This document shows positions 8,186-19,047 of a DNA stretch of 64,000 nucleotides, one piece after another. This stretch comes from Symmachiella macrocystis. Its GTDB lineage: Bacteria > Planctomycetota > Planctomycetia > Planctomycetales > Planctomycetaceae. Location of the stretch: positions 3,383,490-3,447,489 of the forward strand of contig NZ_SJPP01000001.1 in NCBI RefSeq assembly GCF_007860075.1. Direction: 5' to 3'. A program made the translations under genes and the position numbers. The notes beneath the pieces were generated by a model, which made no database searches, was not told where the DNA came from, and saw only the letters and a program-made list of their open reading frames with translations. Within the stretch, counting starts at the first letter, position 1. Each line of letters starts with the position of its first letter.

Positions 8186-9793
8186 ATGAATTGGCTGCTT
8201 CTGTGTCGCATGCTGGGCTTGTTGGCGATGTTGGTCGGCGGGTCGATGGTGTTCAGTTTGCCCTGGGCCTTTCCTGAATTCGGCCAGACGACGGAGTTTG
8301 AGTTCCATGGTTTTTGGGGACTGATTTCAGCAATTGGCGTCAGCTTGGGGGTGGGGGGCACACTCTCGTTCCTGGGGAGGAAGGAACATAGCACGATTCT
8401 GCGCAAAGAGGCCCTGGCCATCGTGGGCCTGGGTTGGATCTTGGCCGGATTGCTGGGCGCGTTGCCTTATTTGTTCTCCGGCACCATGCGGGATGCCGAG
8501 ACGCCGATGTCGATTCCTGATGCAGTCTTTGAGTCGGTTTCGGGATTTACGACGACCGGGGCCTCGGTGCTGACGGAATTGGAAGACCCTACGGAGATTC
8601 CGCGCTGCATCATGTTTTGGCGGTGCTTTACGAATTGGTTGGGGGGGATGGGCATCATCGTCTTGTTTGTTGCCATCCTGGGCCAACTGGGAGCAGCGGG
8701 TAAGGCGCTGATGCGGCGGGAAGTCCCTGGACCGATTTCGGAATCAGTGCGGCCTCGCGTTCGCGAACAGGCGATCGTGATGTGGGTGATCTACGTGGTG
8801 CTCAGCGCCATCTTGGTCGGCATTTTGCAGCTGGAAGGAATGACGATCTATAACGCGCTGTGCCATACGTTTGCCACGATGGCCACCGGCGGGTTCAGTA
8901 CGCTCAATGGGAGTGTCGGCGGGTTCAATAGCCCGCTGATCGAATACACGATCATCATTTTTATGATCGCCGCCGGGACCAACTTTACGTTGTTTTACCT
9001 CGTCACTTTACAGCGACGTAATCCGTTGTACGGCGAGGGGTGGTGGGGGCGATTCAAGCCTCTGTTTAGCGACGTGGAATTCCGCGCCTATCTTACGATT
9101 ATTTTTGTCGCCACCATCATATTGACGATGGATTTGCTTTGGATCGAGCATTATCAAAGTGTGCTCGATGCTTTTCGAAACGCAAGTTTTCAAGTCGTCA
9201 GCATCATGACTACGACCGGATTCGGTACGGATGATTTCGATCGCTGGAGCGAATTTTCTAAAGGCCTGCTCTTGTTATTGATGTTCGTGGGAGGCTGCGC
9301 TGGTTCGACCGGGGGCGGGCTGAAAGTGATTCGTTTTGTATTGTTTGCCAAGATCATGCGGTTGGAGATCGAGCAAGCGTTTCGCCCGAATGTGGTGCGT
9401 CCACTCCGAATTGCGGGGGTCACGTTGGACAATTCATTGCGGCATGATGTTTTGGTTTATTTCTGTTTGATTCTCACCATCTATATCGGCAGTTGGATGT
9501 TGCTGGCGGCGATCGAAACGGACGATCAATGGCGCGATACGACATTGTCCGTGGCTGAAATGGCGGACGAACATCGACCGCACAGGGCCGAGAAACTGTT
9601 GGATTGTGCCAGCGCCGTTGCCGCGACGCTAAACAACATTGGTCCCGGTGTCGGGGTCGTCGGCCCCACAGAGAACTATGCGGGGTTTTCCGGAGCAGGA
9701 AAAGTTTTGTTGACAGTTTGTATGTTGTTAGGGCGGTTGGAACTGTTTGCAATTCTAGTGCTCTTTGTGCCTTCGTTCTGGAAAGCACATTGA
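8186..9793 (+). CDS. trkH: Potassium uptake protein TrkH family (K+ channel-like subunit)
   Basis: 535 aa, about ten membrane helices. Four pore loops with the filter-type sequences are visible: [30 protein letters not shown] and IMTTTGFGT, and the conserved [16 protein letters not shown] stretch after the fourth. TrkH assembles as a homodimer in the inner membrane and moves K+ under control of a cytosolic RCK protein (TrkA). No trkA lies nearby, so the gating subunit is presumably elsewhere. The 251-bp region upstream contains no other gene. A Thr/Gly-rich conserved filter makes K+ rather than Na+ the probable ion. Confidence 0.93.
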   Translation: MNWLLLCRMLGLLAMLVGGSMVFSLPWAFPEFGQTTEFEFHGFWGLISAIGVSLGVGGTLSFLGRKEHSTILRKEALAIVGLGWILAGLLGALPYLFSGTMRDAETPMSIPDAVFESVSGFTTTGASVLTELEDPTEIPRCIMFWRCFTNWLGGMGIIVLFVAILGQLGAAGKALMRREVPGPISESVRPRVREQAIVMWVIYVVLSAILVGILQLEGMTIYNALCHTFATMATGGFSTLNGSVGGFNSPLIEYTIIIFMIAAGTNFTLFYLVTLQRRNPLYGEGWWGRFKPLFSDVEFRAYLTIIFVATIILTMDLLWIEHYQSVLDAFRNASFQVVSIMTTTGFGTDDFDRWSEFSKGLLLLLMFVGGCAGSTGGGLKVIRFVLFAKIMRLEIEQAFRPNVVRPLRIAGVTLDNSLRHDVLVYFCLILTIYIGSWMLLAAIETDDQWRDTTLSVAEMADEHRPHRAEKLLDCASAVAATLNNIGPGVGVVGPTENYAGFSGAGKVLLTVCMLLGRLELFAILVLFVPSFWKAH

Positions 9794-10023
9794 TCTCATG
9801 CGCTTGCGGAGATTTTCCAGGCGGTCGTTCTATTGACCGCGCATGGGGAGAATCAAAGAAAACTGCTGCAATATGCCGTAAAGTAGGATACAATTTCAAA
9901 CATCGCCCAGACCACGTTTTTAACGTATATTGACTTCACTGCTGGTGGAGAATCGGGGCGAAACTCGTCTTGTTGTTCATGCAAATCAGGTTAACGCTTA
10001 CTAATCGAGGTGAGGAGTCAACG

Positions 10024-10611
10024 ATGTCAATGCTCAAATGGGGTGGTGCCGCAACCGTGCTGGTGCTCTTGGGACTGGCTTTGGGCCAAAGTTCAACGAG
10101 TGTCGCAGCCGACAAGGGGGCGAAACCTGCCGCAGCGGCCAGCGCTGGTTGGGTCGGTGTGGTGCTGGATGAGAAATCTAAAGGGGGAGCCCTGGTCAAG
10201 AAGGTCTTTCCGGGTGGTCCGGCGGCGGGTGCGGGTGTTCGCGTTGGCGATAAAATTGTCAGTGTGGGCAATAAAAAATTGACATCACCGAAAATGCTGA
10301 TCGAAGCTGTTGAAAAATCCAAACCAGGTTCTGCACTGACGATCACGGTGATGCGGGGCGACAACGAAGTGGAACTTGCCGCTATCGTGGGCAGCTTGCG
10401 GGAATTTCACGAAAGTTATATCCACGAAATGATGCGTCGCGACCCGCGCGATCCGAAATCGGCTAATTTTGCCGGCGTCAGTGCCAAGGACATGAACGCC
10501 GAAATGTTCCGGCGGTTGATGGAACAGAATCAACGTCTGGAAATCACAATGCAGGCCGTTTTGAAGGAAGTCCAAGAATTGCGGGCGGAAGTCAAAGCGT
10601 TGAAAAAATAA
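10024..10611 (+). CDS. Exported PDZ-domain protein
   Basis: 195 aa. ATG 10024 chosen because GGAG lies 6 bases upstream within GAGGTGAGGAG and the protein then begins with a clear signal peptide or anchor (MSMLKWGGAATVLVLLGLALG). Residues about 40-110 form a PDZ domain (GWVGVVLDEKSKGGALVKKVF, GVRVGDKIVSV, MRGDNEVELAAIVG), the type that binds C-terminal peptides. No protease domain is attached. The C-terminal 45 residues (MEQNQRLEITMQAVLKEVQ) are predicted coiled coil. Possibly an envelope scaffold or adaptor. A short secreted protein follows after 70 bp on the same strand. Confidence 0.82.
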   Translation: MSMLKWGGAATVLVLLGLALGQSSTSVAADKGAKPAAAASAGWVGVVLDEKSKGGALVKKVFPGGPAAGAGVRVGDKIVSVGNKKLTSPKMLIEAVEKSKPGSALTITVMRGDNEVELAAIVGSLREFHESYIHEMMRRDPRDPKSANFAGVSAKDMNAEMFRRLMEQNQRLEITMQAVLKEVQELRAEVKALKK

Positions 10612-10681
10612 CGCCTGCTTTCGAGTTTTCAGGCAAGCAAAATCAACACAACTGCAAAATACACCTTTTGGGAGAAGTGCA

Positions 10682-11062
10682 ATGCGAAATATTCTGCAAA
10701 TCAAATGGGTGATTGCCGGCATCTTGGCCGTCGCGCCGTTGGCCACGACCGCCGATGCGCAAGACGTGACCGGCGCGTTCGGTGATGCCCAAAACGTCAC
10801 CGGCAAAGAAAACATTCTGGGACGGCGCGACCTGGGCGCCATCGTCAAACAGCAAGACTTGGATTCGTATTGGCTGGACCAGCGAACCTGGTACGAATAT
10901 GGATACCGTCCGCACGTCAACCTGGACCGCATCCACTACCCGCCGCGGGGAGTCAATTCCTACTCCACCGGACCGGCATGGGAAGTGGGCGACAAACTCG
11001 ATCTGGGCGACCCGGCAGCGAAGTACAAAATTCAACTCGGCAAAGACGGCACTTGGCACTAG
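10682..11062 (+). CDS. Small secreted protein of unknown function
   Basis: 126 aa. Signal peptide with likely cleavage after TADA (residue about 26). The mature part is polar and aromatic-rich (DSYWLDQRTWYEYGYRPH, HYPPRGVNSYSTGPAWE) with no family I recognise and no cysteine. A ribosome-binding sequence GGGAGAAG lies about 8 bases before the ATG. It is 70 bp after the PDZ protein on the same strand and may share its transcript; the PDZ protein could bind it, but there is no evidence beyond position. Its 3' end faces a convergent gene across a long inverted repeat at 11088-11247. Confidence 0.7.
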   Translation: MRNILQIKWVIAGILAVAPLATTADAQDVTGAFGDAQNVTGKENILGRRDLGAIVKQQDLDSYWLDQRTWYEYGYRPHVNLDRIHYPPRGVNSYSTGPAWEVGDKLDLGDPAAKYKIQLGKDGTWH

Positions 11063-11087
11063 TGGCCACGGGTTGCTGTTTGAATTC

Positions 11088-11247
11088 TTAGCCACAGATG
11101 AAACACGGAAAGAACACAGATGAAAAGTGATTGTGCGTCCCATTATATTTAGAGGACGACGCACGTTGATCCAGCGGTGGGGGCAACCTAGCCTGGGATG
11201 AACGGCTCACAAAATCTGTGTTTGATCTGTGTTCAATCTGTGGCTAA
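11088..11247. repeat. Long imperfect inverted repeat with 12-bp perfect ends (TTAGCCACAGAT)
   Basis: TTAGCCACAGAT at 11088-11099 is matched by its exact complement at 11236-11247, and similarity continues inward for about 36 bases per arm (repeats of ACACAGAT). Roughly 85 bases of unrelated sequence lie in the middle. The element fills the gap between two convergent genes (ends 11062 and 11274). Related end sequences occur at 38295-38327. Probably a dispersed non-coding repeat; may also terminate both genes. Confidence 0.8.
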
Positions 11248-11273
11248 ATTCGTATTGCATTGGCAGCAAAGCT

Positions 11274-12887
11274 TCACGCCTGCGTGAAGCGGCGGATGAC
11301 GTTGGCGGTGATGGTGGAGACCTGTTCGTCCATCAGCAGGCTCGCCGGCCAAGTGATACTGCCGACCGAAAAGACCTCGCCGTGGGTCGGTGTTTCGTAA
11401 TGGATCATGTGCGCTCCGCCGGCACCGGGGTTGGTCCCTTGGGCGAGGATCTTCAAATTCTTCGGCGAACTGGGAGAGACCTTATCGGTTTCGTGTCCCG
11501 ATGCTCCACCGGGGACGCGGCGGTTTTGACTTTCGTGGCCGAAGGTGTCCCCGCTTTTTAAGCCTGTCCCGGCGAAGCACCAATGCGTTTCGTCGACGAC
11601 GCGATAGGGCGCTGCTCCCATGGCGCCGTCGAAGGTGAATACCACACCCAGCAGGTTCGCTTCGGATTCCAGCCGCGCGTGCATGCGACTTTCGTAGGGC
11701 ATCTCCGGTGTGCCGAAATGCTCGACCAGTATGGGCGGGTGATGCCAGAGGCCGTTATGATGCACAACGCGATGGTCGTCCCCCTGAAATTCCACCTCGC
11801 AATTCAGGCCGTTGCCGCCGAGATAGATCAGTCGCCCGCCCCGCTCGTAGACCCAGGTTTTGAGCGTGGTGTACATGTGCCGCGTCCAATACTCCGGATG
11901 CGTGGTGATGATCAACGTGCGGTAGTCATCTAGCTGAAACCGATCGAAATGAAATTGGCTTTCGCTGTACAGGTCGTAATCGAGACCTTGTTGTTCCATC
12001 CAACCTAAAAACCGCCATTCGGTCGGCGCGAGATGGCAGCCTTGGCGGCTTTCGACCGGATCGTTGAGTTGTTCCCGTTCGTCGATGTGGTTATACGGTT
12101 CGGGGCGATCCAGCGACAACGGCGGATAGGTTTCGCTGCCGTAATTGAAATGGTCCGCGCGGGTATACCGTTCCAATTCTTGGCGGGAATTGACGATCGG
12201 CACAGCGGGAAATTCGTCCGGCATGATGTAATTACTGCGGCCGCCGAAACTGTTGTAGGCGTTCCAGTTCAAGTCGCTGGCCAAGACAGCTACGCGAGAT
12301 TGTGGTTTCGCCGGGGAGACGACCCACGGGAAGGAAAAGAAGTCGCCCGATTTTGTGCGGGCGTGCAAGTAGTACAGTCCGCTGCGATCAGGAGCCGTGA
12401 GGTGTTGGCCTTGGGCGACGCGGTTGTAGCCCTGGTCGTTCCACTGGACACCGGTTTGTGTGTAGTCGCCGTCGGGGGTGATCTGCATCGTGGCCCGCGG
12501 ACCATGTTCGTCGAAGGTACCGATACGGCGGATGAATTGTTTCTCCGCTCCGTACCGCCACAACTCCAGTCGGTACTCTTCGACCGCATGGACGCGAAAT
12601 TCCGAGGTTTCCCCGGCAGCGGCCGCTTTGGGCCACATGTAGCCCAACAGACAATCTGTGAGTAACCGGAAATGATACGGTTGGTCCGGATCGACAGTCA
12701 TCGTGACCCGCTTGGAACCGTAGCCGGGATGCTGAAGGGCGACCTGGTAGGTCCCCGGCGAGATGTCGGCATGCACGGCTCCGGAGGCCGAGGAGCGAGC
12801 CTGTACGGTGCTCGATTCGTTGTTGAATTCCAAAGCGACGTCGCACAGAGCGACATAGCGTTCGTTACTGACATAGCCGACTAGCAT
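11274..12887 (-). CDS. N,N-dimethylformamidase beta-subunit-like protein
   Basis: 537 aa. N-terminal beta-sandwich/lectin-like part (MLVGYVSNERYVALCDVALEF to about residue 200) followed by the family core: FSFPWVVSPAKPQSRVAVLAS, DLNWNAYNSFGGRSNY, FDRFQLDDYRTLIITTHPEYW and GRLIYLGGNGLNCEVEF. This corresponds to the large subunit of the iron-dependent amidohydrolase N,N-dimethylformamidase. No small (alpha) subunit gene is adjacent, so the true substrate is probably another amide or the protein acts alone. No signal peptide. Divergent from the coiled-coil/CDGSH pair, which starts 240 bp away. Confidence 0.8.
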   Translation of the reverse strand: MLVGYVSNERYVALCDVALEFNNESSTVQARSSASGAVHADISPGTYQVALQHPGYGSKRVTMTVDPDQPYHFRLLTDCLLGYMWPKAAAAGETSEFRVHAVEEYRLELWRYGAEKQFIRRIGTFDEHGPRATMQITPDGDYTQTGVQWNDQGYNRVAQGQHLTAPDRSGLYYLHARTKSGDFFSFPWVVSPAKPQSRVAVLASDLNWNAYNSFGGRSNYIMPDEFPAVPIVNSRQELERYTRADHFNYGSETYPPLSLDRPEPYNHIDEREQLNDPVESRQGCHLAPTEWRFLGWMEQQGLDYDLYSESQFHFDRFQLDDYRTLIITTHPEYWTRHMYTTLKTWVYERGGRLIYLGGNGLNCEVEFQGDDHRVVHHNGLWHHPPILVEHFGTPEMPYESRMHARLESEANLLGVVFTFDGAMGAAPYRVVDETHWCFAGTGLKSGDTFGHESQNRRVPGGASGHETDKVSPSSPKNLKILAQGTNPGAGGAHMIHYETPTHGEVFSVGSITWPASLLMDEQVSTITANVIRRFTQA

Positions 12888-13041
12888 GGATGTTTCTCCC
12901 GAACCTCGACGGGGGGAATGGTTTCAGGACGATACCGTTTTCATGACGATACCAATGGCCTGATGAAAATGCGAATGGGGCGGGTGAGCTCTTGGGGCGG
13001 GGGTGTGGAGCTAAGTCGTCTGTGGTGTTAGAATTGAAGCA

Positions 13042-13075
13042 ACGTGTTGCGTGCCGAGCTCTCAACGCAACACGT
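13042..13075. promoter_or_regulatory. Perfect 11-bp inverted repeat upstream of the small coiled-coil gene
   Basis: ACGTGTTGCGT (13042-13052) and ACGCAACACGT (13065-13075), 12-base spacer, in the divergent region between 12887 (minus) and 13128 (plus). It ends 52 bp before the plus-strand start. No U-tract, so it is better explained as a regulator site or leader hairpin than a terminator. The bound factor is unknown. Confidence 0.45.
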
Positions 13076-13127
13076 CAAAAAACAGGGTGTCCGTTTTGAT
13101 CACAATTTTGCCAAGAAGGCATCGCTG

Positions 13128-13304
13128 ATGGCTCTGAATAAGAAGCAGAAAAAGCAGTTGGACGTTGAGCGAAAAAAGATGTCCAAGTTACAACAGGTCC
13201 TGACATCCGCACGCAAACAGACAGATGAACCGGATGAGGTCGCTCGTGTGGAACGAGAGATCGATGCTTGCCGGAAACGGATTGAAGAAATCCAAAATGA
13301 ATAA
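13128..13304 (+). CDS. Small basic coiled-coil protein
   Basis: 58 aa from ATG 13128, which has GAAGG about 8 bases upstream; longer in-frame readings begin inside the inverted repeat. Composition is almost entirely charged (MALNKKQKKQLDVERKK ... EVARVEREIDACRKRIEEI) with heptad spacing, so a helical coiled coil is likely. No family recognised. The CDGSH gene follows on the same strand and either overlaps it by 8 bases or starts 22 bases later, so the two form a small operon. Confidence 0.72.
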   Translation: MALNKKQKKQLDVERKKMSKLQQVLTSARKQTDEPDEVARVEREIDACRKRIEEIQNE

Positions 13305-13326
13305 TCTCGGCGAAGGGAACAAGTTG

Positions 13327-13536
13327 ATGCCGGAATCGGTCACCATTAAGGTACGCGATCGCGGACCGTACCTAGTTAGCGGACCGGTCAAGCTGGTTGA
13401 TTCGCAAGGAAACGAAATTGACGTCGGCGACTGCGATGATTTTGTGCTCTGCCGTTGCGGACAGTCCGCGAACCGGCCATTTTGTGACGGCGCTCATAAG
13501 CAGGCGGAGTTTGAAGCGGATCGATCCGGCTCTTAG
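13327..13536 (+). CDS. CDGSH-type iron-sulfur domain protein
   Basis: 69 aa. The motif CRCGQSANRPFCDGAH matches C-x-C-x2-S-x3-P-x-C-D-G-x-H, the three-Cys-one-His ligand set for a redox-active 2Fe-2S cluster. Upstream residues (VTIKVRDRGPYLVSGPVKLVD) match the usual beta-strand lead of bacterial CDGSH proteins. ATG 13327 preferred because GAAGGGA sits about 9 bases upstream; ATG 13297, overlapping the preceding gene, would add ten residues. Possible roles are electron or cluster transfer in the cytosol. Confidence 0.88.
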   Translation: MPESVTIKVRDRGPYLVSGPVKLVDSQGNEIDVGDCDDFVLCRCGQSANRPFCDGAHKQAEFEADRSGS

Positions 13537-13583
13537 TTGAATGGCTGTTTTATTGATCACCTGGGGATTTGACGAAAACCAAC

Positions 13584-15569
13584 ATGATGTACCATTCCAA
13601 AATACGTTCGGCCCGCGGGCTGCTAATCGCTTTGTTTTTAGTCGTCGCGGCGGCGTCTCCACTTTATGCACAGTCTGCTTCGGATGAGGATCTCGCTAAG
13701 ATCCGTGAACAACGGGCGACATTAGACAAGAGCATTGCCGAACTCGATGCGCAAAAAATTGGGCCGCAATTGATGGCCGATGTGCAGATTTATTCTAAGG
13801 CGGCAGATTGGATCGCGCGGCACAGTGAGTTTTATCGTGAGAACTACGCCAAACAAACGTTGGTGGTGCTCAAGTTAGGCCAACAGCGGGTTCGTGAACT
13901 GGCAGAAGGGAAATCGCCCTGGACCACAAAGATCGGCACGACGGCACGAGGCTATGTTTCGCGCGTTGATGAGTCGGTCCAACCTTATGCTTTGTCACTG
14001 CCGCTGAATTACACCCCTGGATCGGACAAGCAGTGGCCGCTGTACGTCAAATTGCACGGCCGGAATGGCCGGATGAATGAAGTGTCCTTCATCAAGCAGC
14101 ACGACAATCGTCCGCCAGAGAGTGGGCAGGATTGGATTCAACTCGATGTCTATGGACGGACCAACAACGCCTATCGCTGGGCGGGTGAGACCGATGTGTT
14201 CGAGGCGATCGCCGACGTAAAAAGCCGCTACAACATCGAGGACAACCGCATCACGTTGTGGGGGTTTTCAATGGGGGGAGCGGGCGCATGGCATTTGGGC
14301 CTGCATCATCCGTCGCTGTGGTCCTCGGTCGGAGCGGGTGCGGGGTTTGTGGATTTCTATACGTATCAAAAACAAACCGAACTCCGGCCAGCCCATCAGC
14401 ATCATCTGCTGCACATTTATGATGCCGTCGACTACGCGCTCAATGCCGACAATGTGTCGGTGATCACCTACGGTGGGGAGAAGGACGCGCAGTTGCTCGC
14501 CAGCACAATGAGCGTGGCAGCTGCCAAAAAATATGCGGTAGACATCGTGCAATTGATCGGCCCGGGGATGGGGCACAAGTTTGATCCGGAGAGCTTAAAG
14601 AAGTTCATGGAGTTTCATCGCCTACATTCCCAAACAGGCCGCCCTGCCCAGCCGGGACAAAAGGAGATCCGCTTCATAACGTATTCGCTGAAATACAATC
14701 GTTGCGAATGGCTGACGATTGAGGAGATGCCGCTGGTTTATCAACCGGCGATTGTGGCCTCCGAAGTCGTTGCCGATGACGCGTTGAAGGTCACCACGAC
14801 CAACGTCAGCGCGCTGCAGGTTGATCCCCGTATCTCGCCGAATCTGCTCATCGACAGCAGTTACATCAGCTTCGAGCCGCCGCAAACCGACGAAGTGGTT
14901 TGGGAAACACTGGTTCTTGAGGGGGAGAAATGGCGAAAACTGACCGCGGACCAGGCGGAAAGGTTTGCGGAAAATCCCGATCTGCACAAACGCCACGATC
15001 TGCAAGGCCCGATTGATGACGCCTTTATGGAACCGTTTGTCTGCGTGCGGGGCACCGGCAAGCCGTGGTCGCAAGCGAATCACGATTGGGCGACCTGGAC
15101 GCTCGACCGATTTGCGGCGGAGTTCGACAAATGGCTGCGGGGCAAAGTACTGGTCATCGACGACACACAGGTCACCGAAGAGATGATCGCGAACAAAAAC
15201 CTGGTGCTCTTCGGCGATCCTGGCTCGAATTCCCTGCTGGCCAAAGTGCTTGCCAAGCTGCCGGTCCAATGGACTGAAGACAAAATTACGGTCGAGGGTG
15301 TCGACTATGACCCGAACCTGCACGGCCTGTCGTTGGTCTATCCCAATCCGTTGAACCCGCGGCGCTACGTCGTGGTCAATTCCGGCCACACGATGCACGA
15401 AAAGGATTTCAAATCTTCCAATTCCTGGTTGTTTCCGCGATTGGGGGACATTGCCGTGCAAAAATTCACGCAGGACGAGACCGGCGACCAATACCAGGAA
15501 GAGACCGTATTCGCCGACGTTTTCAACTCTCAGTGGCATCTGCCATCGGGGCTGAAACCAGCGAAATAA
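13584..15569 (+). CDS. Secreted alpha/beta hydrolase (prolyl-oligopeptidase/esterase-like)
   Basis: About 661 aa from ATG 13584 (a TTG five codons earlier is possible). Signal peptide ends near SPLYAQS. An N-terminal helical region precedes the hydrolase: WPLYVKLHGRNGRMNE gives the oxyanion region, WGFSMGGAGAW the nucleophile Ser elbow, and MGHKFDPESL the likely catalytic His. A C-terminal beta-rich domain of about 280 residues follows, including VVNSGHTMHEKDF. This two-part layout is common in planctomycete exported peptidase/esterase paralogues. Substrate unknown. Downstream lies a 135-bp inverted repeat. Confidence 0.82.
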   Translation: MMYHSKIRSARGLLIALFLVVAAASPLYAQSASDEDLAKIREQRATLDKSIAELDAQKIGPQLMADVQIYSKAADWIARHSEFYRENYAKQTLVVLKLGQQRVRELAEGKSPWTTKIGTTARGYVSRVDESVQPYALSLPLNYTPGSDKQWPLYVKLHGRNGRMNEVSFIKQHDNRPPESGQDWIQLDVYGRTNNAYRWAGETDVFEAIADVKSRYNIEDNRITLWGFSMGGAGAWHLGLHHPSLWSSVGAGAGFVDFYTYQKQTELRPAHQHHLLHIYDAVDYALNADNVSVITYGGEKDAQLLASTMSVAAAKKYAVDIVQLIGPGMGHKFDPESLKKFMEFHRLHSQTGRPAQPGQKEIRFITYSLKYNRCEWLTIEEMPLVYQPAIVASEVVADDALKVTTTNVSALQVDPRISPNLLIDSSYISFEPPQTDEVVWETLVLEGEKWRKLTADQAERFAENPDLHKRHDLQGPIDDAFMEPFVCVRGTGKPWSQANHDWATWTLDRFAAEFDKWLRGKVLVIDDTQVTEEMIANKNLVLFGDPGSNSLLAKVLAKLPVQWTEDKITVEGVDYDPNLHGLSLVYPNPLNPRRYVVVNSGHTMHEKDFKSSNSWLFPRLGDIAVQKFTQDETGDQYQEETVFADVFNSQWHLPSGLKPAK

Positions 15570-15644
15570 TCCACCCGCCAACGAGTGCTTGTGAATCCGC
15601 CCGACCGCATTAGAATGTGGCTGGGGCCGTTTAAACAAACAGAA

Positions 15645-15779
15645 TTCACCACGGAGGCACGGAGCAGGAAAAAGGCTGTAGACTTTAGACCCTAGGCTTT
15701 AGGAAAGATATGATCGACCAACCCTAAAACCTACAGTCTATGGACTACAGTCTAGTTTACTCCGTGCCTCCGTGGTGAA
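15645..15779. repeat. 135-bp dispersed inverted repeat, 20-bp perfect ends
   Basis: TTCACCACGGAGGCACGGAG at 15645-15664 is exactly complemented at 15760-15779. The interior also pairs partly (tracts of the type TTTAGACCCTAGGCTTTAGG against CCTAAAACCTACAGTCTA). A second copy with the same ends and the same type of core is at 33571-33702, and a left-half copy at 38236. It lies between the hydrolase and glyQS, with no ORF of its own. Confidence 0.88.
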
Positions 15780-15829
15780 AAAACACCGAACATCAGCGTT
15801 GCAAACGTTTTCGAGACAGAAAGATCAGC

Positions 15830-17482
<1,653 letters not shown>

Positions 17483-17625
17483 GCCGAACGGCTAACAACC
17501 GGTCGAAAAACTAGAAATTGCCCGGTCGTCGGGTGACAGACTGTTATGGCAAGCGACTCAGTAGGAAAATTACCGCCATTCAACGCGCATAACTATTGCC
17601 GTCTTGTTTTTGGAAAGGCCCGCTC

Positions 17626-19011
17626 ATGCTGCGTTTGATCGCCGCGATTGCAGTAACGTTTGTGCTGACCTGTTCGACTGTCGTAGCTGCCCCGCCACGG
17701 AATGTGGTGATGATGGTCGTGGACGATCAGGGATTGGATGCGGGCTGTTATGGCAACGATCAGATTACCACACCACATCTCAATGCTCTGGCCGCTGAGG
17801 GGACGTTGTTCACGCAGGCGTTTTGCACGACCGCTAGTTGTAGTGCCAGCCGGTCGGTGATTCTCAGTGGATTACACAATCACGCCAACGGGCAATATGG
17901 GCATCAACATAGCTACCACAATTTTCACACATTGAAATTCGTGAAGAGTCTGCCGGTCCTGCTGGCCAAAGCGGGGTATCGCACTTGCTCAATCGGCAAG
18001 TACCACGTGCAGCCCGAGGCGACGTATCACTTCGAGACGTATGCGAACAAAGGACTTGACGGCGGTTCGCGGAGCACCGTGCAGATGGCGGAGAATGCGG
18101 AGAAGTTTATCCGTGAAAAAGATGATCGGCCGTTTTTCCTTTACTTCTGCACCGCCGATCCACACCGTGCTCGGGTTGGCTTTGCAAACAACCGGCAGTA
18201 TCCCGGCGTGAAGGAAAACAAGGTCTCCCCCGACGACGTCATCGTGCCGCACTACCTGCCCGACAGCCCGGAGTCGCGCGCGGAATTGGCGGAATACTAC
18301 CAAGCGGTGAATCGCGCCGATCAAGGTTTGGGGCGGTTGATGCAAGCTTTAGAGAACACGGGGCACGCGGATGATACGCTTGTGATTTATCTGAGCGATA
18401 ACGGCATCCCTTTCCCCGGTGCTAAGACGAATTTGTATGACCCAGGAATGAATCTGCCCTTGGTCGTGCGGTCTCCTGATCAGAAACGGCACGGCGTGCG
18501 GACCGAGGCGATGGTGAGTTGGGTCGATCTGGTTCCGACGATTCTCGATTTCACCGGCGCAGCCGGGCCGGATTATCCATTGCATGGCCGATCGTTTTTA
18601 CCCGTATTGGAAGAGGAACAACCTGAGGGGTGGAATCAGGTGTTCGGGTCGCACACCTTTCACGAGATCACCATGTATTATCCGATGCGGGTGATTCGCA
18701 CCGATAAATACAAATACGTGTTGAATTTGGCGCACCAGTTGCCGTTTCCGTTCGCCTCGGATCTACACGACTCGCTGACGTGGCAAGGGGTGCTCAAGCG
18801 GCAGGATTCCTATTACGGCAGCCGCAGTGTCGACGCTTATCTGCATCGCCCACGGCACGAACTGTATCACATCTCTGAGGATCCCAAAGAGATCGAAAAC
18901 CTCGCGGACGATCCGGCCTATGCGGATGAGCTACGAAAGTTACAGGCGAAGCTGCGGGCATTTCAGGAACAAACCAAGGACCCCTGGGTGGTGAAGTACG
19001 ACTATGAGTGA
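17626..19011 (+). CDS. Secreted sulfatase (N-sulfoglucosamine sulfohydrolase-like)
   Basis: 461 aa from ATG 17626, preceded by GGAAAGG; the ORF could be read 10 codons longer but then lacks a proper signal peptide. Signal cleavage near VVAAPP. Metal Asp pair in VVDDQGLDAG and the formylglycine site Cys72 in SCSASRS, a Cys-type sulfatase motif that needs a formylglycine-generating enzyme. Further family marks: GKYHVQPEATYHFE, FCTADPHRAR, IYLSDNGIPFPGAKT, WVDLVPTILD. Planctomycetes use many such enzymes to remove sulfate from algal and animal polysaccharides. Ends 37 bp before the convergent phosphodiesterase-like gene. Confidence 0.92.
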   Translation: MLRLIAAIAVTFVLTCSTVVAAPPRNVVMMVVDDQGLDAGCYGNDQITTPHLNALAAEGTLFTQAFCTTASCSASRSVILSGLHNHANGQYGHQHSYHNFHTLKFVKSLPVLLAKAGYRTCSIGKYHVQPEATYHFETYANKGLDGGSRSTVQMAENAEKFIREKDDRPFFLYFCTADPHRARVGFANNRQYPGVKENKVSPDDVIVPHYLPDSPESRAELAEYYQAVNRADQGLGRLMQALENTGHADDTLVIYLSDNGIPFPGAKTNLYDPGMNLPLVVRSPDQKRHGVRTEAMVSWVDLVPTILDFTGAAGPDYPLHGRSFLPVLEEEQPEGWNQVFGSHTFHEITMYYPMRVIRTDKYKYVLNLAHQLPFPFASDLHDSLTWQGVLKRQDSYYGSRSVDAYLHRPRHELYHISEDPKEIENLADDPAYADELRKLQAKLRAFQEQTKDPWVVKYDYE

Positions 19012-19047
19012 CGACTAGTGCGTTTTCGTGTCATATTCAGCCAATCA

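Noticed and set aside
12033-12665. 210-codon plus-strand ORF
   Set aside because: Opposite strand of the dimethylformamidase-like gene, no recognisable motif.
14622-15638. 338-codon minus-strand ORF opposite the secreted hydrolase
   Set aside because: Shadow frame of the plus-strand gene, which has a signal peptide and Ser-His catalytic motifs.
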